Source of the DNA: Comamonadaceae bacterium
Lineage (GTDB): Bacteria > Pseudomonadota > Gammaproteobacteria > Burkholderiales > Burkholderiaceae_C
Direction of reading: 5' to 3'
DNA length: 64,000 nt
NCBI GenBank assembly: GCA_947478725.1
Contig: CANJWZ010000003.1
Location: 1-64,000, forward strand
Within the stretch, counting starts at the first letter, position 1; each line of letters begins with the position of its first letter. The translations under genes and the position numbers were made by a program. The notes beneath the pieces are model-generated. The model saw only the letters and a program-made list of their open reading frames with translations. It was not told the DNA's origin and made no database searches. Below, piece by piece: positions 10,183-18,432 of the stretch.

Positions 10183-11073
10183 TTATTGGGGAACGGCTCG
10201 TTGAAGGTCTGTCATGCTTTGTTTCACGGTGCGGGCGGCTGTGTCAACCACCGCGTCAGCCCGGGCATAGAGCGCCTCGCGGCTGGACAAAATGCGGCGC
10301 AAGTCGTCAAGTGCTTCGTGGCTGGCGCCGCTAGCATCAAAGGGCCGCATGTCGCCTTGCGCCACCACGCGGGCCATGTGCTCTTCGGGGCTGGCTTTGA
10401 GCCAGACACAGTAAAACCGGCTTTGCAGCAGGTCAAAGGTTTCGCGCTCACTGACAATGCTGCCGCCGGTGGTCATCACCACGCCTTCGGGGTGGTCTTC
10501 AGCAATCCTCAAAAGAGCACGCCGCTCGTAGCGGCGGTAACCGGCCTGTCCATGCAGCAACAAAATTTCGTTCATGCTGGTGCCGGCTTCGCGTTCAATT
10601 TCCCGGTCCAGCTCAATGAATGGCACGCCGCGCTGTGTGGCCAGTTGCGCACCCAGGGTTGACTTGCCCGCACCGCGCAGGCCAATCAGTGCAACGCGTT
10701 GTTCACGCCCTTGGGCATCACCCAGGCCAAAGGTGCTGCCCAGCAGGCTGTAGGCCTGGTCAAGCTGTGCATCGTCAAGACGCGACAGCAGGCCCTGTGC
10801 GCGGGCCAGTGCCGGCCTGGGCGCGTCTTGCAACAGGTCAATCAGGCTGATGTTGAAAGCCCGGGCCGCAGCTTCTAATGAATTGATGGACACATTGCCT
10901 TTGCCACCTTCGACATCGGCCAGAAAACGCTCGCTCAAACCTGAATCAGCCGCGAGCGCCTTGCGCGTCATGCCGCGACGTGCTCGCCAGGCGCGCACGC
11001 GGGCACCCAGCTCAGCCAGGGTGGCCTGAGGGGCTTTGGCATCATGCTCGTTAATACTGGTGGCGGCGTTCAT
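10183..11073 (-). CDS. boxR: BoxR-type regulator (XRE helix-turn-helix fused to a shikimate-kinase-like domain)
   Basis: A 296-residue fusion. Residues ~25-85 form an XRE-type helix-turn-helix (RRGMTRKALAADSGLSERFL). Residues ~125-290 resemble shikimate kinase, with a P-loop GLRGAGKST. This architecture is that of BoxR/BzdR, where the kinase-like domain senses benzoyl-CoA and releases the repressor from DNA. It is the first gene of the boxRCB unit and faces the flavodoxin/bclA genes, so it probably controls both directions and itself. Confidence 0.93.
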   Translation of the reverse strand: MNAATSINEHDAKAPQATLAELGARVRAWRARRGMTRKALAADSGLSERFLADVEGGKGNVSINSLEAAARAFNISLIDLLQDAPRPALARAQGLLSRLDDAQLDQAYSLLGSTFGLGDAQGREQRVALIGLRGAGKSTLGAQLATQRGVPFIELDREIEREAGTSMNEILLLHGQAGYRRYERRALLRIAEDHPEGVVMTTGGSIVSERETFDLLQSRFYCVWLKASPEEHMARVVAQGDMRPFDASGASHEALDDLRRILSSREALYARADAVVDTAARTVKQSMTDLQRAVPQ

Positions 11074-11141
11074 AAATTGCAGTATACTTCACCAAATGAA
11101 GACGTCAAGCAGTTTATTGCATTTTTTATGAGGACTCGAAA
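11074..11141. promoter_or_regulatory. Divergent boxR / flavodoxin promoter region
   Basis: 68 A/T-rich bases between two divergent starts. It contains TGCA at 11078-11081 and again at 11118-11121 (40 bases apart), and a TTCA-CCAAA-TGAA inverted repeat at 11088-11100. Repeats of TGCA are what I recall for BzdR/BoxR operators, so this is the likely BoxR binding region; the match is to a very short motif. Confidence 0.45.
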
Positions 11142-11621
11142 ATGAAGCTCAAAATACTGGTAGGTACCATGACCAGCACCGCTGACTATGTCGCACAGGC
11201 CATTCAGATGGATTGCGCTGACTTGATCGATGACATTCAGATCGAATTGATGGATGGCCTGGACATCAGTGCTTTCAGTGCCGAAAACGCTAAAGATGCG
11301 CTATATCTCATCTGCACATCCACCTACGGCCAGGGCGATGTGCCAGACAACGCCCGAGCGCTGTATGAATCCATGGCTGCCCAGCCGCAGTTTTTGGGCC
11401 ACGTCAAATACGGCGTGATTGCCTTGGGTGACCGAACCTACCTGCAAACCTTTTGCTTTGGCGGTAAAAAATTCGACGAGCGCTTGGCCGACCTGGGCGC
11501 GCAACGTCTGGGCGAGGTGTATTGCCACGATGCCAGCACCGGCACCATGCCCGAAGAAGAAGGCACCGCCTGGTGCAGGCAGTGGCTGGCAGATGCGCTG
11601 CAGGGCACGGCAGCGGCCTAA
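11142..11621 (+). CDS. Flavodoxin (MioC-like)
   Basis: A 159-residue protein with the flavodoxin fold: an FMN phosphate loop near VGTMTSTADYVAQ (residues ~7-19), a CTSTYGQGDVPDNA segment and an ALGDRTYLQTFCFGGKKFDE segment, which bind the flavin ring. It would be a one-electron carrier in the cytoplasm. It is the first gene divergent from boxR and lies 128 bases before benzoate-CoA ligase, so it is probably BoxR-controlled. It lacks the ferredoxin and FAD/NADPH domains of BoxA and cannot replace it alone, but a role as electron carrier for BoxB is possible. Confidence 0.85.
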   Translation: MKLKILVGTMTSTADYVAQAIQMDCADLIDDIQIELMDGLDISAFSAENAKDALYLICTSTYGQGDVPDNARALYESMAAQPQFLGHVKYGVIALGDRTYLQTFCFGGKKFDERLADLGAQRLGEVYCHDASTGTMPEEEGTAWCRQWLADALQGTAAA

Positions 11622-11659
11622 AAACGCTTAGAACGCTTGAAACGCTTCACAAAGAGTTT

Positions 11660-11722
11660 TTAGGGATCAAATCGGCCTGCAGCCCAATTTAAACCTACGC
11701 TGTGCGCTATAAAACTAATAGC
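11660..11722. repeat. Short interspersed repeat between flavodoxin and bclA
   Basis: The segment runs from TCAAATCGGCCT through AGCCC and GCGCTATAAAACTAATAGC. Related strings (GGCC ... AGCTATnnAATCAG-AGC) occur on the other strand inside livG at about 24310-24365 and gcvP at about 53027-53070, and a degenerate form lies in bclA at about 12231-12300. I recall this as a common short repeat of Comamonadaceae genomes. Its function is unknown. Confidence 0.45.
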
Positions 11723-11749
11723 AAATAAAAATAATCACCGGACACACCC

Positions 11750-13372
11750 ATGCAACTCAGCCAGGCCGACCACCGCGCACAACCACCTCTTGTCACCATC
11801 CCGCGCCGCTACAACGCTGCGCACGACCTGCTGGCGCGCAACGCTGCCTGGCCTGACAAAACCGCCTTCATCAATGCCATCAGCGGCGACACCCTCAGCT
11901 ACGGCGAGCTGACCCGCCAGTCGCACCAGTTTGCCAACGCCCTGCGCGCGCACGGCTTTGCGCCTGAAAGCCGGGTCTTGTTGGCGGTACTGGACACGCC
12001 CGACTGGCCGGTGGTGTTTCTGGGCTGCATATTGGCGGGCGTGGTGCCGGTAGCGGCCAACACGCTGCTGATGACGGCTGATTTCGACTTCATGCTGCGC
12101 GACGCCAAAGCGCAAGGCCTGGTGGTGTCCGGCGTGCTGCTGCCTGCTTTTGAACCCCTGTTCGGCAAGATTGGCAGCCTCAAAACGGTGGTGACGGTTG
12201 GCGAAGTCACATCGGTGCCCACAAACACCCATTTGGCCTCGAATTACCCATCCATTGTGCCTCTAGCCCAATGGATTAATAGGCTAGCAGCTCCTGAAAC
12301 CATAGCCATCGAGATAGCCGACACCTGCGCTGACGACGCCTGTTTCTGGCTCTATTCAAGCGGCTCCACTGGCACGCCCAAGGGCACAGTGCACCTGCAC
12401 AGCCATTTGATTCAAACCGCCGAGCTGTATGGGCGCGGCGTGCTGGGCATCCGGCATTCCGACGTGGTGTTTTCTGCCGCCAAGCTGTTTTTTGCCTACG
12501 GCCTGGGCAACGCGCTGACGTTTCCGATGGCGGTTGGTGCCACCAGCGTGCTGCTGCCGGCGCGGCCCACCCCGATGGACGTGTTTGATGTCCTGAAGCG
12601 CTTGAAACCAACCATTTTTTATGGCGTACCCACCCTGTATGCCGCGCTGCTGGCCGACCCGGCCCGTCCGACCAAGGCGGACGTCGCGCTTCGCGTGTGC
12701 ACCAGCGCGGGTGAAGCCTTGCCCGCCGAGATCGGTAAAAAGTTCACCGCAGCCTATGGGGTCGAGATTCTGGACGGCATTGGTTCGACTGAAATGTTGC
12801 ACATTTTCTTGAGCAACCGGCCCGGTGCGGTGCGCTATGGCACCACCGGCCAGGCCGTGCCCGGCTATCAGCTGCGAATCGTCAGCGACGACGGCAAAGA
12901 CTGCGCGGTCGGCGACATAGGCGAGCTGCACATCAGCGGCCCGACGTCGGCCATCATGTATTGGAACAACCGCGCCAAGACAAAAGCCACCTTTGCTGGC
13001 GACTGGACCAAAAGCGGCGACAAATACACCCTTGACGCAGATGGCTACTACACCTACGGCGGCCGCAGCGACGACATGCTCAAGGTGGGCGGCATTTACG
13101 TGTCGCCGTTCGAGGTAGAAGCCTGCCTGATGACCCACCCGGCGGTGCTGGAAGTTGCCGTGATTGGCATGCAGGACGACGACGAGCTGGTCAAACCCAA
13201 GGCTTATGTGGTCCTGAAATCAGGCCAGAGCGCGACCGCCGATGCGCTGAAGGCCCACGTCAAACAGCACCTGGCCCCTTATAAATACCCACGCTGGATC
13301 GAGTTTGTCGGCGAGTTGCCCAAAACCGCCACGGGCAAGATTCAGCGCTTCAAGTTAAGGGCACCGCGCTGA
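11750..13372 (+). CDS. bclA: Benzoate-CoA ligase
   Basis: A 540-residue AMP-forming acyl-CoA synthetase that activates benzoate to benzoyl-CoA, the entry step of the box pathway. The phosphate-binding motif WLYSSGSTGTPKG (residues ~201-213), the LDGIGSTEMLHIFLSN segment typical of benzoate-CoA ligases, the hinge GRSDDMLKVGGIYVSP and the C-terminal TATGKIQRFKLR with its catalytic Lys are all visible. The segment just before the P-loop carries a stretch resembling the local short repeat. The gene 3' end overlaps the convergent Rieske gene by 23 bases. Confidence 0.95.
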   Translation: MQLSQADHRAQPPLVTIPRRYNAAHDLLARNAAWPDKTAFINAISGDTLSYGELTRQSHQFANALRAHGFAPESRVLLAVLDTPDWPVVFLGCILAGVVPVAANTLLMTADFDFMLRDAKAQGLVVSGVLLPAFEPLFGKIGSLKTVVTVGEVTSVPTNTHLASNYPSIVPLAQWINRLAAPETIAIEIADTCADDACFWLYSSGSTGTPKGTVHLHSHLIQTAELYGRGVLGIRHSDVVFSAAKLFFAYGLGNALTFPMAVGATSVLLPARPTPMDVFDVLKRLKPTIFYGVPTLYAALLADPARPTKADVALRVCTSAGEALPAEIGKKFTAAYGVEILDGIGSTEMLHIFLSNRPGAVRYGTTGQAVPGYQLRIVSDDGKDCAVGDIGELHISGPTSAIMYWNNRAKTKATFAGDWTKSGDKYTLDADGYYTYGGRSDDMLKVGGIYVSPFEVEACLMTHPAVLEVAVIGMQDDDELVKPKAYVVLKSGQSATADALKAHVKQHLAPYKYPRWIEFVGELPKTATGKIQRFKLRAPR

Positions 13373-13724
13373 TATCGACTTCGACCATGCCGTTGGCTTC
13401 ACGCGTTGGATAGCGCTTGAGGTTGCACTCTGGCCGCGGGGTGCGACTGATGTACTCGCCGGTCGCAGCCTCGAACTCCCACAGGTGCTTGTTGCAGACC
13501 AGCACGAAGTCCTGCCGCTCTGCGTTCTTGCTCATTGGAAATCCCTCGTGCGGGCAGGCATCACGGTAGGCAACTGCCTGGCCATCGGCCCGCAGAACGA
13601 TGAGCTTGTGCTGGCCCACGGTAGCGGGGTGAACGCCGTCTGGCGACAATTCACTCACGGCAATCGCCGGTTGCCAATCAGGAGACATGCTCATTTCTGC
13701 GTCCTGCAAGCCTGCGCGGCTCAA
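13350..13724 (-). CDS. Rieske-type [2Fe-2S] ferredoxin
   Basis: A 124-residue protein with one Rieske centre: CPH near residue 52 and CNKH near residue 71 provide the two Cys and two His ligands. It has no catalytic domain, so it resembles the small Rieske ferredoxins that carry electrons to oxygenases. It is the last gene of the minus-strand unit that starts with the PaaA-like oxygenase. Its start overlaps the preceding hydratase stop by 4 bases. The likely partner is that oxygenase or the Rieske oxygenase at 18687; this is inferred from position. Confidence 0.88.
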   Translation of the reverse strand: MSRAGLQDAEMSMSPDWQPAIAVSELSPDGVHPATVGQHKLIVLRADGQAVAYRDACPHEGFPMSKNAERQDFVLVCNKHLWEFEAATGEYISRTPRPECNLKRYPTREANGMVEVDISAVPLT

Positions 13725-14509
13725 CGCCCTGTGAATTGCGGTGGACGCTTTTCCACAAATGCACGCGCGCCTTCGAGGTGATCCTCGGTCTTTTTGAGGA
13801 TGCTTTGGCCCAGGCGCTCGAAGTTGCGCGCCGTGTCGGGGTCAACCCTGGCGCAATTGTTGAGCACGACCTTGGCAATACCGAGCGCCTGCGGTGCCTT
13901 GGCGGCCAACTTTCGGGCCAGCGCCATCGCCTCGTCCATGAGCCGCTCAGGCTCAAACACCTCATCGACCAGGCGGTAGTGCAGCGCACGTTCGGCCGAG
14001 ATCATCTCGCCGGTCATCACCAGACGCTTGGCGGTGGACAGGCCGACCTGCCGCACCAGGCGCGAACAGCCGCCAGAGCCCGGGATCAGGCCGACATTGT
14101 TTTCGGGCAAACCGAGCTTGGCCGTGGTCGAAGCAAACCGGAAATCGCAGGACAGGGCCAATTCCAGGCCACCGCCGGCAGCGACGCCGTTGATGGCGGC
14201 GATGACAGGCACCTCAATTGCCTCAACCTCGTCAAACACGTTGTGAATGTCGCGAACGACGCGCCGAAAGCCGCGGGTGCCAATGTCTGCCAGGCCTTTC
14301 ATGCCCCGCACGTCTTCCCCGGCGGAGAAAGCCCTGCCCGTTCCGGTGATCACGACAACCCTCAAGGCGTCGTCTGCAACCAGTTGTGCGACAGCATCGC
14401 GCAATTCGCTGCGCATCTGCTGGTGCCAAGAATTGAGGTTGTCCGGTCGGTTCAGCCGCATCACAGCGACACCGTTATCCTGCGTCAGGTCAATGAATTC
14501 ATAGCTCAT
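13721..14509 (-). CDS. Enoyl-CoA hydratase/isomerase family protein (first paralogue)
   Basis: A 262-residue crotonase. The oxyanion-hole segments (RAFSAGEDVRGM and VAAGGGLELALSCDF) and both positions used by catalytic Glu in hydratases (GGGLELA and GLPENNVGLIPG) are kept. It acts on CoA thioesters; in a PaaFG-like setting it could isomerise an epoxide or hydrate a double bond. It lies in a four-gene unit between a second crotonase and the Rieske ferredoxin. It shares the crotonase pattern, but not close sequence, with the next gene, so the two are likely to do different steps. Confidence 0.9.
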   Translation of the reverse strand: MSYEFIDLTQDNGVAVMRLNRPDNLNSWHQQMRSELRDAVAQLVADDALRVVVITGTGRAFSAGEDVRGMKGLADIGTRGFRRVVRDIHNVFDEVEAIEVPVIAAINGVAAGGGLELALSCDFRFASTTAKLGLPENNVGLIPGSGGCSRLVRQVGLSTAKRLVMTGEMISAERALHYRLVDEVFEPERLMDEAMALARKLAAKAPQALGIAKVVLNNCARVDPDTARNFERLGQSILKKTEDHLEGARAFVEKRPPQFTGR

Positions 14510-14526
14510 AGAAGTCTTTTCTGCCT

Positions 14527-15300
14527 TTATTTTCCGGTGAAATTGGCGGTACGTTTTTCAAGAAAGGCCTTCAAACCCTCCGCCACGTCGTCGGAAGCGA
14601 AGAGCTGGCTCTGGTGCGCTCGCTCGATGGTCAGGCCCTGGGCCAAGCTGGTTTCCAGTCCGTTGTTCACCGACAGCTTGATGTAGCCCTGCGCCATGGT
14701 CGGCCCGGCGGCCAGTTTGTGCGCGTAGGCCATGACGTCGGCTTCAAAGCTCTCGGCCGGCAGCACGCGGTCAACAATACCCAGCGCGAGGGCTTCGTCT
14801 GGACCGACCGCATCGCCCGTCACCATCATGTGCAGCGCGCGGCTCTTGGGAATCAGGCGCGGCAGCCGCTGGGTGCCACCCATGCCAGGCGACAGACCCA
14901 GGTTGACCTCGGCCAGCCCCAGGCGGTATTTGCCAGCGGCAGCCCAGCGGAAATCGCAACCCAGTGCGATCTCCAGGCCGCCACCGATGCAATGACCGGA
15001 GATCGCTGCAATGAAGAGCTTGGGCGTGCGCCCAATGGCATCGACCGCTTCTTGTGCGATGGTGAGGAAATTGGCGAACTGCGCCCGCGAGGAATGCTGC
15101 AAAGTACCAATATCGGCACCGGTGCAGAAAAATTTCGGGTTGGCGCTGCGCACCAGCGCCACGCGCACGGCCGGATCTTCGGCCACGCGATGCACTGCGG
15201 CAGTCAGCTCGGCCAGCATCTGCGCGTCATAAGCATTGGCTGGTGGACGGTTGAAACTGATGACGCCGACACCGTTGTCAATAGAAAAATCGATGGCCAT
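14527..15300 (-). CDS. Enoyl-CoA hydratase/isomerase family protein (second paralogue)
   Basis: A 257-residue crotonase with FCTGADIGTL and HCIGGGLEIALGCDF oxyanion-hole segments, and Glu at both hydratase positions (GGGLEIA and GLAEVNLGLSPG). Length is normal. It follows the PaaA-like oxygenase gene by 11 bases and precedes the other crotonase by 17, so it is tightly operonic. By analogy with phenylacetyl-CoA degradation, one of the two would isomerise the epoxide and the other hydrate or open the ring. That assignment is inference. Confidence 0.9.
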   Translation of the reverse strand: MAIDFSIDNGVGVISFNRPPANAYDAQMLAELTAAVHRVAEDPAVRVALVRSANPKFFCTGADIGTLQHSSRAQFANFLTIAQEAVDAIGRTPKLFIAAISGHCIGGGLEIALGCDFRWAAAGKYRLGLAEVNLGLSPGMGGTQRLPRLIPKSRALHMMVTGDAVGPDEALALGIVDRVLPAESFEADVMAYAHKLAAGPTMAQGYIKLSVNNGLETSLAQGLTIERAHQSQLFASDDVAEGLKAFLEKRTANFTGK

Positions 15301-15311
15301 GATGGAGGTCC

Positions 15312-16043
15312 TTATAAGAAGCGGCGATTCAGGAGGTTATCTGCCGGGGCAAGGCCCAGCCTTTTGATTTCCGGCAGGGCTTCGGCGATGTACTTCTGCC
15401 TTAACTCCTCATTGGAGTGCTGCTTGATGCCCCACTTCACATACAAGGGCGAGTTAACGGAGGTCGATTTGCCAAACATGTCGAGCGCCGCAGTCCACCA
15501 CTTTTGCAGCCGCTCCTGGGCCGCGACTTTTCCTTCGGGTGTGCTGCAAATCTCACGCAAATGTAAAAAACCAGACTTGGTGTGGAACTCCTCGTCGGCC
15601 TCCAGCCCGGCCGACACGTCAGCCAGTGGCTCGTAGGGGCTGCCGGTCCACTCGACACCGACGTACAGGCCGACACGGTCGATCAGCGCGTGAAACCAGG
15701 CCAGATCGATCCAGTCTTCCAACGGCATATGAAAAGCGTATTGCTTGATCGGCTTGGTGCAAGCCGGATTGGCGCCCAGTCCTTTGAGCAGGTCTTCGCA
15801 AATTTTCCCGTGCTGGACTTCCTGGCGCAGGATTTCGGCTTCGATTTCCATGGCCCGGCCGTGCGGCGCAAAGCGCATGCCGGCATTGGCAATATTGGCG
15901 AGTATCTTGCGGTATTCGGTGTTGCCATTGTTTTCCAGATGCTCGTTGAGCAACAGCTTGACCAGCATTTCCTTGAACTCAGCAGGCATCTCGGGGTCAC
16001 CCTGCTTGTACGTTCTTTGAGTGGCTTGCTGAATGACTTCCAT
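15312..16043 (-). CDS. PaaA-like di-iron aryl-CoA oxygenase, single subunit
   Basis: A 243-residue protein that resembles PaaA, the catalytic di-iron subunit of phenylacetyl-CoA 1,2-epoxidase. Two ExxH iron-ligand motifs are visible, in LRQEVQHGKI (residues ~76-85) and ADEEFHTKSGF (~150-160). The C-terminal WWTAALDMFG and SNEELRQKYI segments match PaaA closely. It is shorter than PaaA (about 310), lacking much of the C-terminal tail. No paaB, paaC, paaD or paaE is nearby, which is unusual because PaaA normally needs PaaC. It is the first gene of the minus-strand unit and has an 18-bp palindrome 47 bases upstream of its start. Confidence 0.85.
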   Translation of the reverse strand: MEVIQQATQRTYKQGDPEMPAEFKEMLVKLLLNEHLENNGNTEYRKILANIANAGMRFAPHGRAMEIEAEILRQEVQHGKICEDLLKGLGANPACTKPIKQYAFHMPLEDWIDLAWFHALIDRVGLYVGVEWTGSPYEPLADVSAGLEADEEFHTKSGFLHLREICSTPEGKVAAQERLQKWWTAALDMFGKSTSVNSPLYVKWGIKQHSNEELRQKYIAEALPEIKRLGLAPADNLLNRRFL

Positions 16044-16090
16044 GGTGGCTTCTCCTCGTGTGGGGTTGTCAATGAGACTGACTTAAAGGA

Positions 16091-16108
16091 ATACTATCCG
16101 GATAGTAT
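16091..16108. promoter_or_regulatory. 18-bp perfect palindrome, likely TetR operator
   Basis: ATACTATCCGGATAGTAT is a perfect 9+9 palindrome upstream of the PaaA-like operon. A version differing at two positions lies at 16953-16970, in front of the divergent tetR and CoA-ligase genes. A shared palindrome in both promoter regions next to a tetR gene is the standard sign of a local TetR regulon. Confidence 0.8.
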
Positions 16109-16194
16109 GTTATCGTGCAAGCCTTGTCAATTTCGGGTTTTCCACTACGCCTGTCAGGCCAGGACCTCTGCTCTTGGTCGCCCGTGTGGCCAGC

Positions 16195-16860
16195 TCAACG
16201 TACGGTGACACCACCGAGCACCACCGACCTCAAGGCCCTGACCAGATCGCGCCCATCGAGCATGCCGGCGCGCCGAAACCACTCCAGAAAGGTGCCGTCG
16301 TTGATCGCCAAAATGACGGAGGTCAGCTCTCGGGTCGGCACGTCGCGCCGAAACTCACCGGCTGCCCGACCGCTACGCACCAGCGCCTCCATAAAGGCGC
16401 ATTGCCGCGCGTACAAGGTCGCGATAAACGCCTGGACGTCACCTTCACGCTCCTTGAATTCGAGCGCCATCAGGATCAGCAGCAAAACCTCGTCGCGGTG
16501 GGTGATGCCGAGTCCGGCCTGGTAATGAACGTAGGCAACGAGCTTGTCGGTCGGCGTTGGCCCGGCCGCCGAAGTCACCGCGATGGCTTTGTCGACCACC
16601 GTGAGTTGCACCCGCTTGAGCAGTTCCAGCAACACCGCTTCCTTGCTGCGAAAGTAAAAGTAGACAGCACCCTTGGTCAGTCTGGCCGCGCTCGAAATCT
16701 GCTCCAGATTGGTGGCACGGTAGCCTTGGGAAACGAACAGGCGCAAGGACGCCTCCAGCAGCAGTTCCATGCTGGCCTGGCGCTGCTCCACCTTCTTGGT
16801 CGCAGGGGGACGCTTCGCGGAATCCGCGCGTTTCGAGGTTACGGCCATCGGCTCATCCAA
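16195..16860 (-). CDS. TetR-family transcriptional regulator
   Basis: A 221-residue regulator. The N-terminal helix-turn-helix (residues ~35-80) reads YRATNLEQISSAARLTKGAV followed by YFYFRSKEAVLLELL, typical of TetR. The ligand domain is unassigned. The start could be at 16860 or at the ATG four codons in. It is transcribed away from the CoA-ligase gene, with the second palindrome between them, and the first palindrome is past its 3' end at the oxygenase promoter. It is therefore likely to repress itself and both flanking operons, with an aryl-CoA or acid as inducer. Confidence 0.9.
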   Translation of the reverse strand: MDEPMAVTSKRADSAKRPPATKKVEQRQASMELLLEASLRLFVSQGYRATNLEQISSAARLTKGAVYFYFRSKEAVLLELLKRVQLTVVDKAIAVTSAAGPTPTDKLVAYVHYQAGLGITHRDEVLLLILMALEFKEREGDVQAFIATLYARQCAFMEALVRSGRAAGEFRRDVPTRELTSVILAINDGTFLEWFRRAGMLDGRDLVRALRSVVLGGVTVR

Positions 16861-16952
16861 TCCGTTGCTAAGAGTTGTCTATTTTGGGGCCCTGCGCACT
16901 GCTGGCATGCGAGCAAAGGGTTTTTCCGAATAGGTCACCGCCCATAATATAC

Positions 16953-16970
16953 ATACTATCCGTACAGTAT
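16953..16970. promoter_or_regulatory. Second TetR operator-like palindrome
   Basis: ATACTATCCGTACAGTAT matches the palindrome at 16091 at 16 of 18 positions and is flanked by AC/GT, which extends the outer arms (ACATACT and AGTATGT). It lies between the divergent tetR and CoA-ligase starts, 73 bases before the latter. Confidence 0.75.
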
Positions 16971-17042
16971 GTGAAACATTCGTCGAAAAGAAATGCATAT
17001 TTCCGTCGCTTTCGCCCGCCAACCACATCCATTGGAGCATGC

Positions 17043-18425
17043 ATGACATCGCCCCCATTTGCCATCCTCAACTCAGCTTCGATGGGAAGCCCGTTCTGGA
17101 ACCGGCTGACTGAAACCATGCCGCGCGCCCAGCTTGACAAGCTGCACTTGCAACGCGTGCAGGCGCTGGCCCATTACGCCTATGAGAACACGCCGTTTTA
17201 CCGCAAGAAGTTCGACAATGCAGGCCTGAAACCCTCGGACATCCGGTCTCTCGACGATTTGAAACGCAAGGTGCCCATCACCGACAAGAGCGAGATCATC
17301 GAGCTGCAGCAGCAGCGCCCACCCTACGGGGACACGCTGGCGCTGCCGATGGACTTCGTCGCTCACCATTGCGAAACCTCGGGAACCACTGGCCTGCCGC
17401 TGGCGATTCCGTATTCGACCTACGACAGCGTCCGCTACGGCGAATCCTGGGTGTACGGCTTTTGGGGCCTGGGCATCCGTCCGTCGGACACCTTGTATTT
17501 CGCCTTCGGATGGGGCAACTTCGCTGGCTTCTGGAGCGCCTACTGGGGCGCACGCCGGCTTGGCTGCCGCGTGATCTCAGGCGGCGGGCTCGACACCAAG
17601 GGCCACATCGAAGCGATCCTTCGGATGAAGCCCACCGTCCTGATTTCCACGCCGACGTTTGCGCTGCGCATCGCCGCGGTCGCCGCCGAGATGGGGGTCG
17701 ATTTGTCCAAGAGCTCGATCAAATTTACCTACCACGCGGGCGAGCCCGGCCCCACCGCCCTGCCCGGCATGCGCGACCAGATCGAGAAGGCTTGGGGCGC
17801 CAAGGCCGGCGAGTTGCTCGGCATCGCCGAGGTTGACGCAATGGCGCCTGGCTGCCCTCTGGGAGACGGCGTTCACGTGAACGAAATGAACCTTTACAGC
17901 TGGTCGATGGACCCGACCTCGCAAGATGAAGTGCCCGACGGTGAGATTGGCGAGAACATCGTCACCGGCTATGGCAACACGGCGCAGCCGCTGCTGAACT
18001 ACCGCACGCACGACCTGGTGCGCAGACGCAGCAGCTGCGCTTGCGGACGAACCTGGTCCAAGCTGGAAGGGTCTGTGCTGGGCCGTACCGATTTCATGGT
18101 CACGGTGCGCGGCACCAACGTCTACCAAACCGCTGTGGAGAACATCCTGAACGAAGTCGAGGGCATCAGCATGCACTACGAACTGGTCCTGACCCACGAA
18201 GAAGGCAACGACGCGATGACGGTCCGCTTCGAGCCGGAGGCCTCGATCGACCCGGCCAGTTGGCAACAGCTCGCCAGCAACGCCGGCGATCGCATCCACA
18301 AGGCCTTGCATGTGCGCTTGAAGGTCGTTCCAGTCGCACCCAAAAGCTTGCCTCGGTTCGAGCTGAAGACCAAGCGCATCATTGACCAGCGGCCCAAGGA
18401 ATTGCGCCGCGCACTCGACCGTTGA
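17043..18425 (+). CDS. Phenylacetate-CoA ligase-like AMP-forming ligase
   Basis: A 460-residue ligase of the PaaK family, which activates phenylacetate and related aromatic acids to CoA thioesters. The start is the ATG of MTSPPFAIL, with GGAG five bases upstream; the frame is open 56 codons further up, but that part would cover the operator. Visible features are LQRVQALAHYAYENTPFYR at the N-terminus, the P-loop ETSGTTGLP, the YRTHDLVRRRSS segment, and a C-terminal GTNVYQTAVENILNEVEG. It is the first gene of a plus-strand unit with a small protein, a Rieske oxygenase and an SDR. The true acid is unknown. Confidence 0.9.
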   Translation: MTSPPFAILNSASMGSPFWNRLTETMPRAQLDKLHLQRVQALAHYAYENTPFYRKKFDNAGLKPSDIRSLDDLKRKVPITDKSEIIELQQQRPPYGDTLALPMDFVAHHCETSGTTGLPLAIPYSTYDSVRYGESWVYGFWGLGIRPSDTLYFAFGWGNFAGFWSAYWGARRLGCRVISGGGLDTKGHIEAILRMKPTVLISTPTFALRIAAVAAEMGVDLSKSSIKFTYHAGEPGPTALPGMRDQIEKAWGAKAGELLGIAEVDAMAPGCPLGDGVHVNEMNLYSWSMDPTSQDEVPDGEIGENIVTGYGNTAQPLLNYRTHDLVRRRSSCACGRTWSKLEGSVLGRTDFMVTVRGTNVYQTAVENILNEVEGISMHYELVLTHEEGNDAMTVRFEPEASIDPASWQQLASNAGDRIHKALHVRLKVVPVAPKSLPRFELKTKRIIDQRPKELRRALDR

Positions 18426-18432
18426 GGACACC

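Noticed and set aside
11142..11621. Flavodoxin as the BoxA reductase
   Set aside because: It has only the FMN fold; BoxA needs ferredoxin-type clusters and an FAD/NADPH domain.
11623..11647. Three AACGCTT units with 9-base spacing as an operator or microsatellite
   Set aside because: Too short and directly behind a stop codon; could be chance in a region of short repeats.
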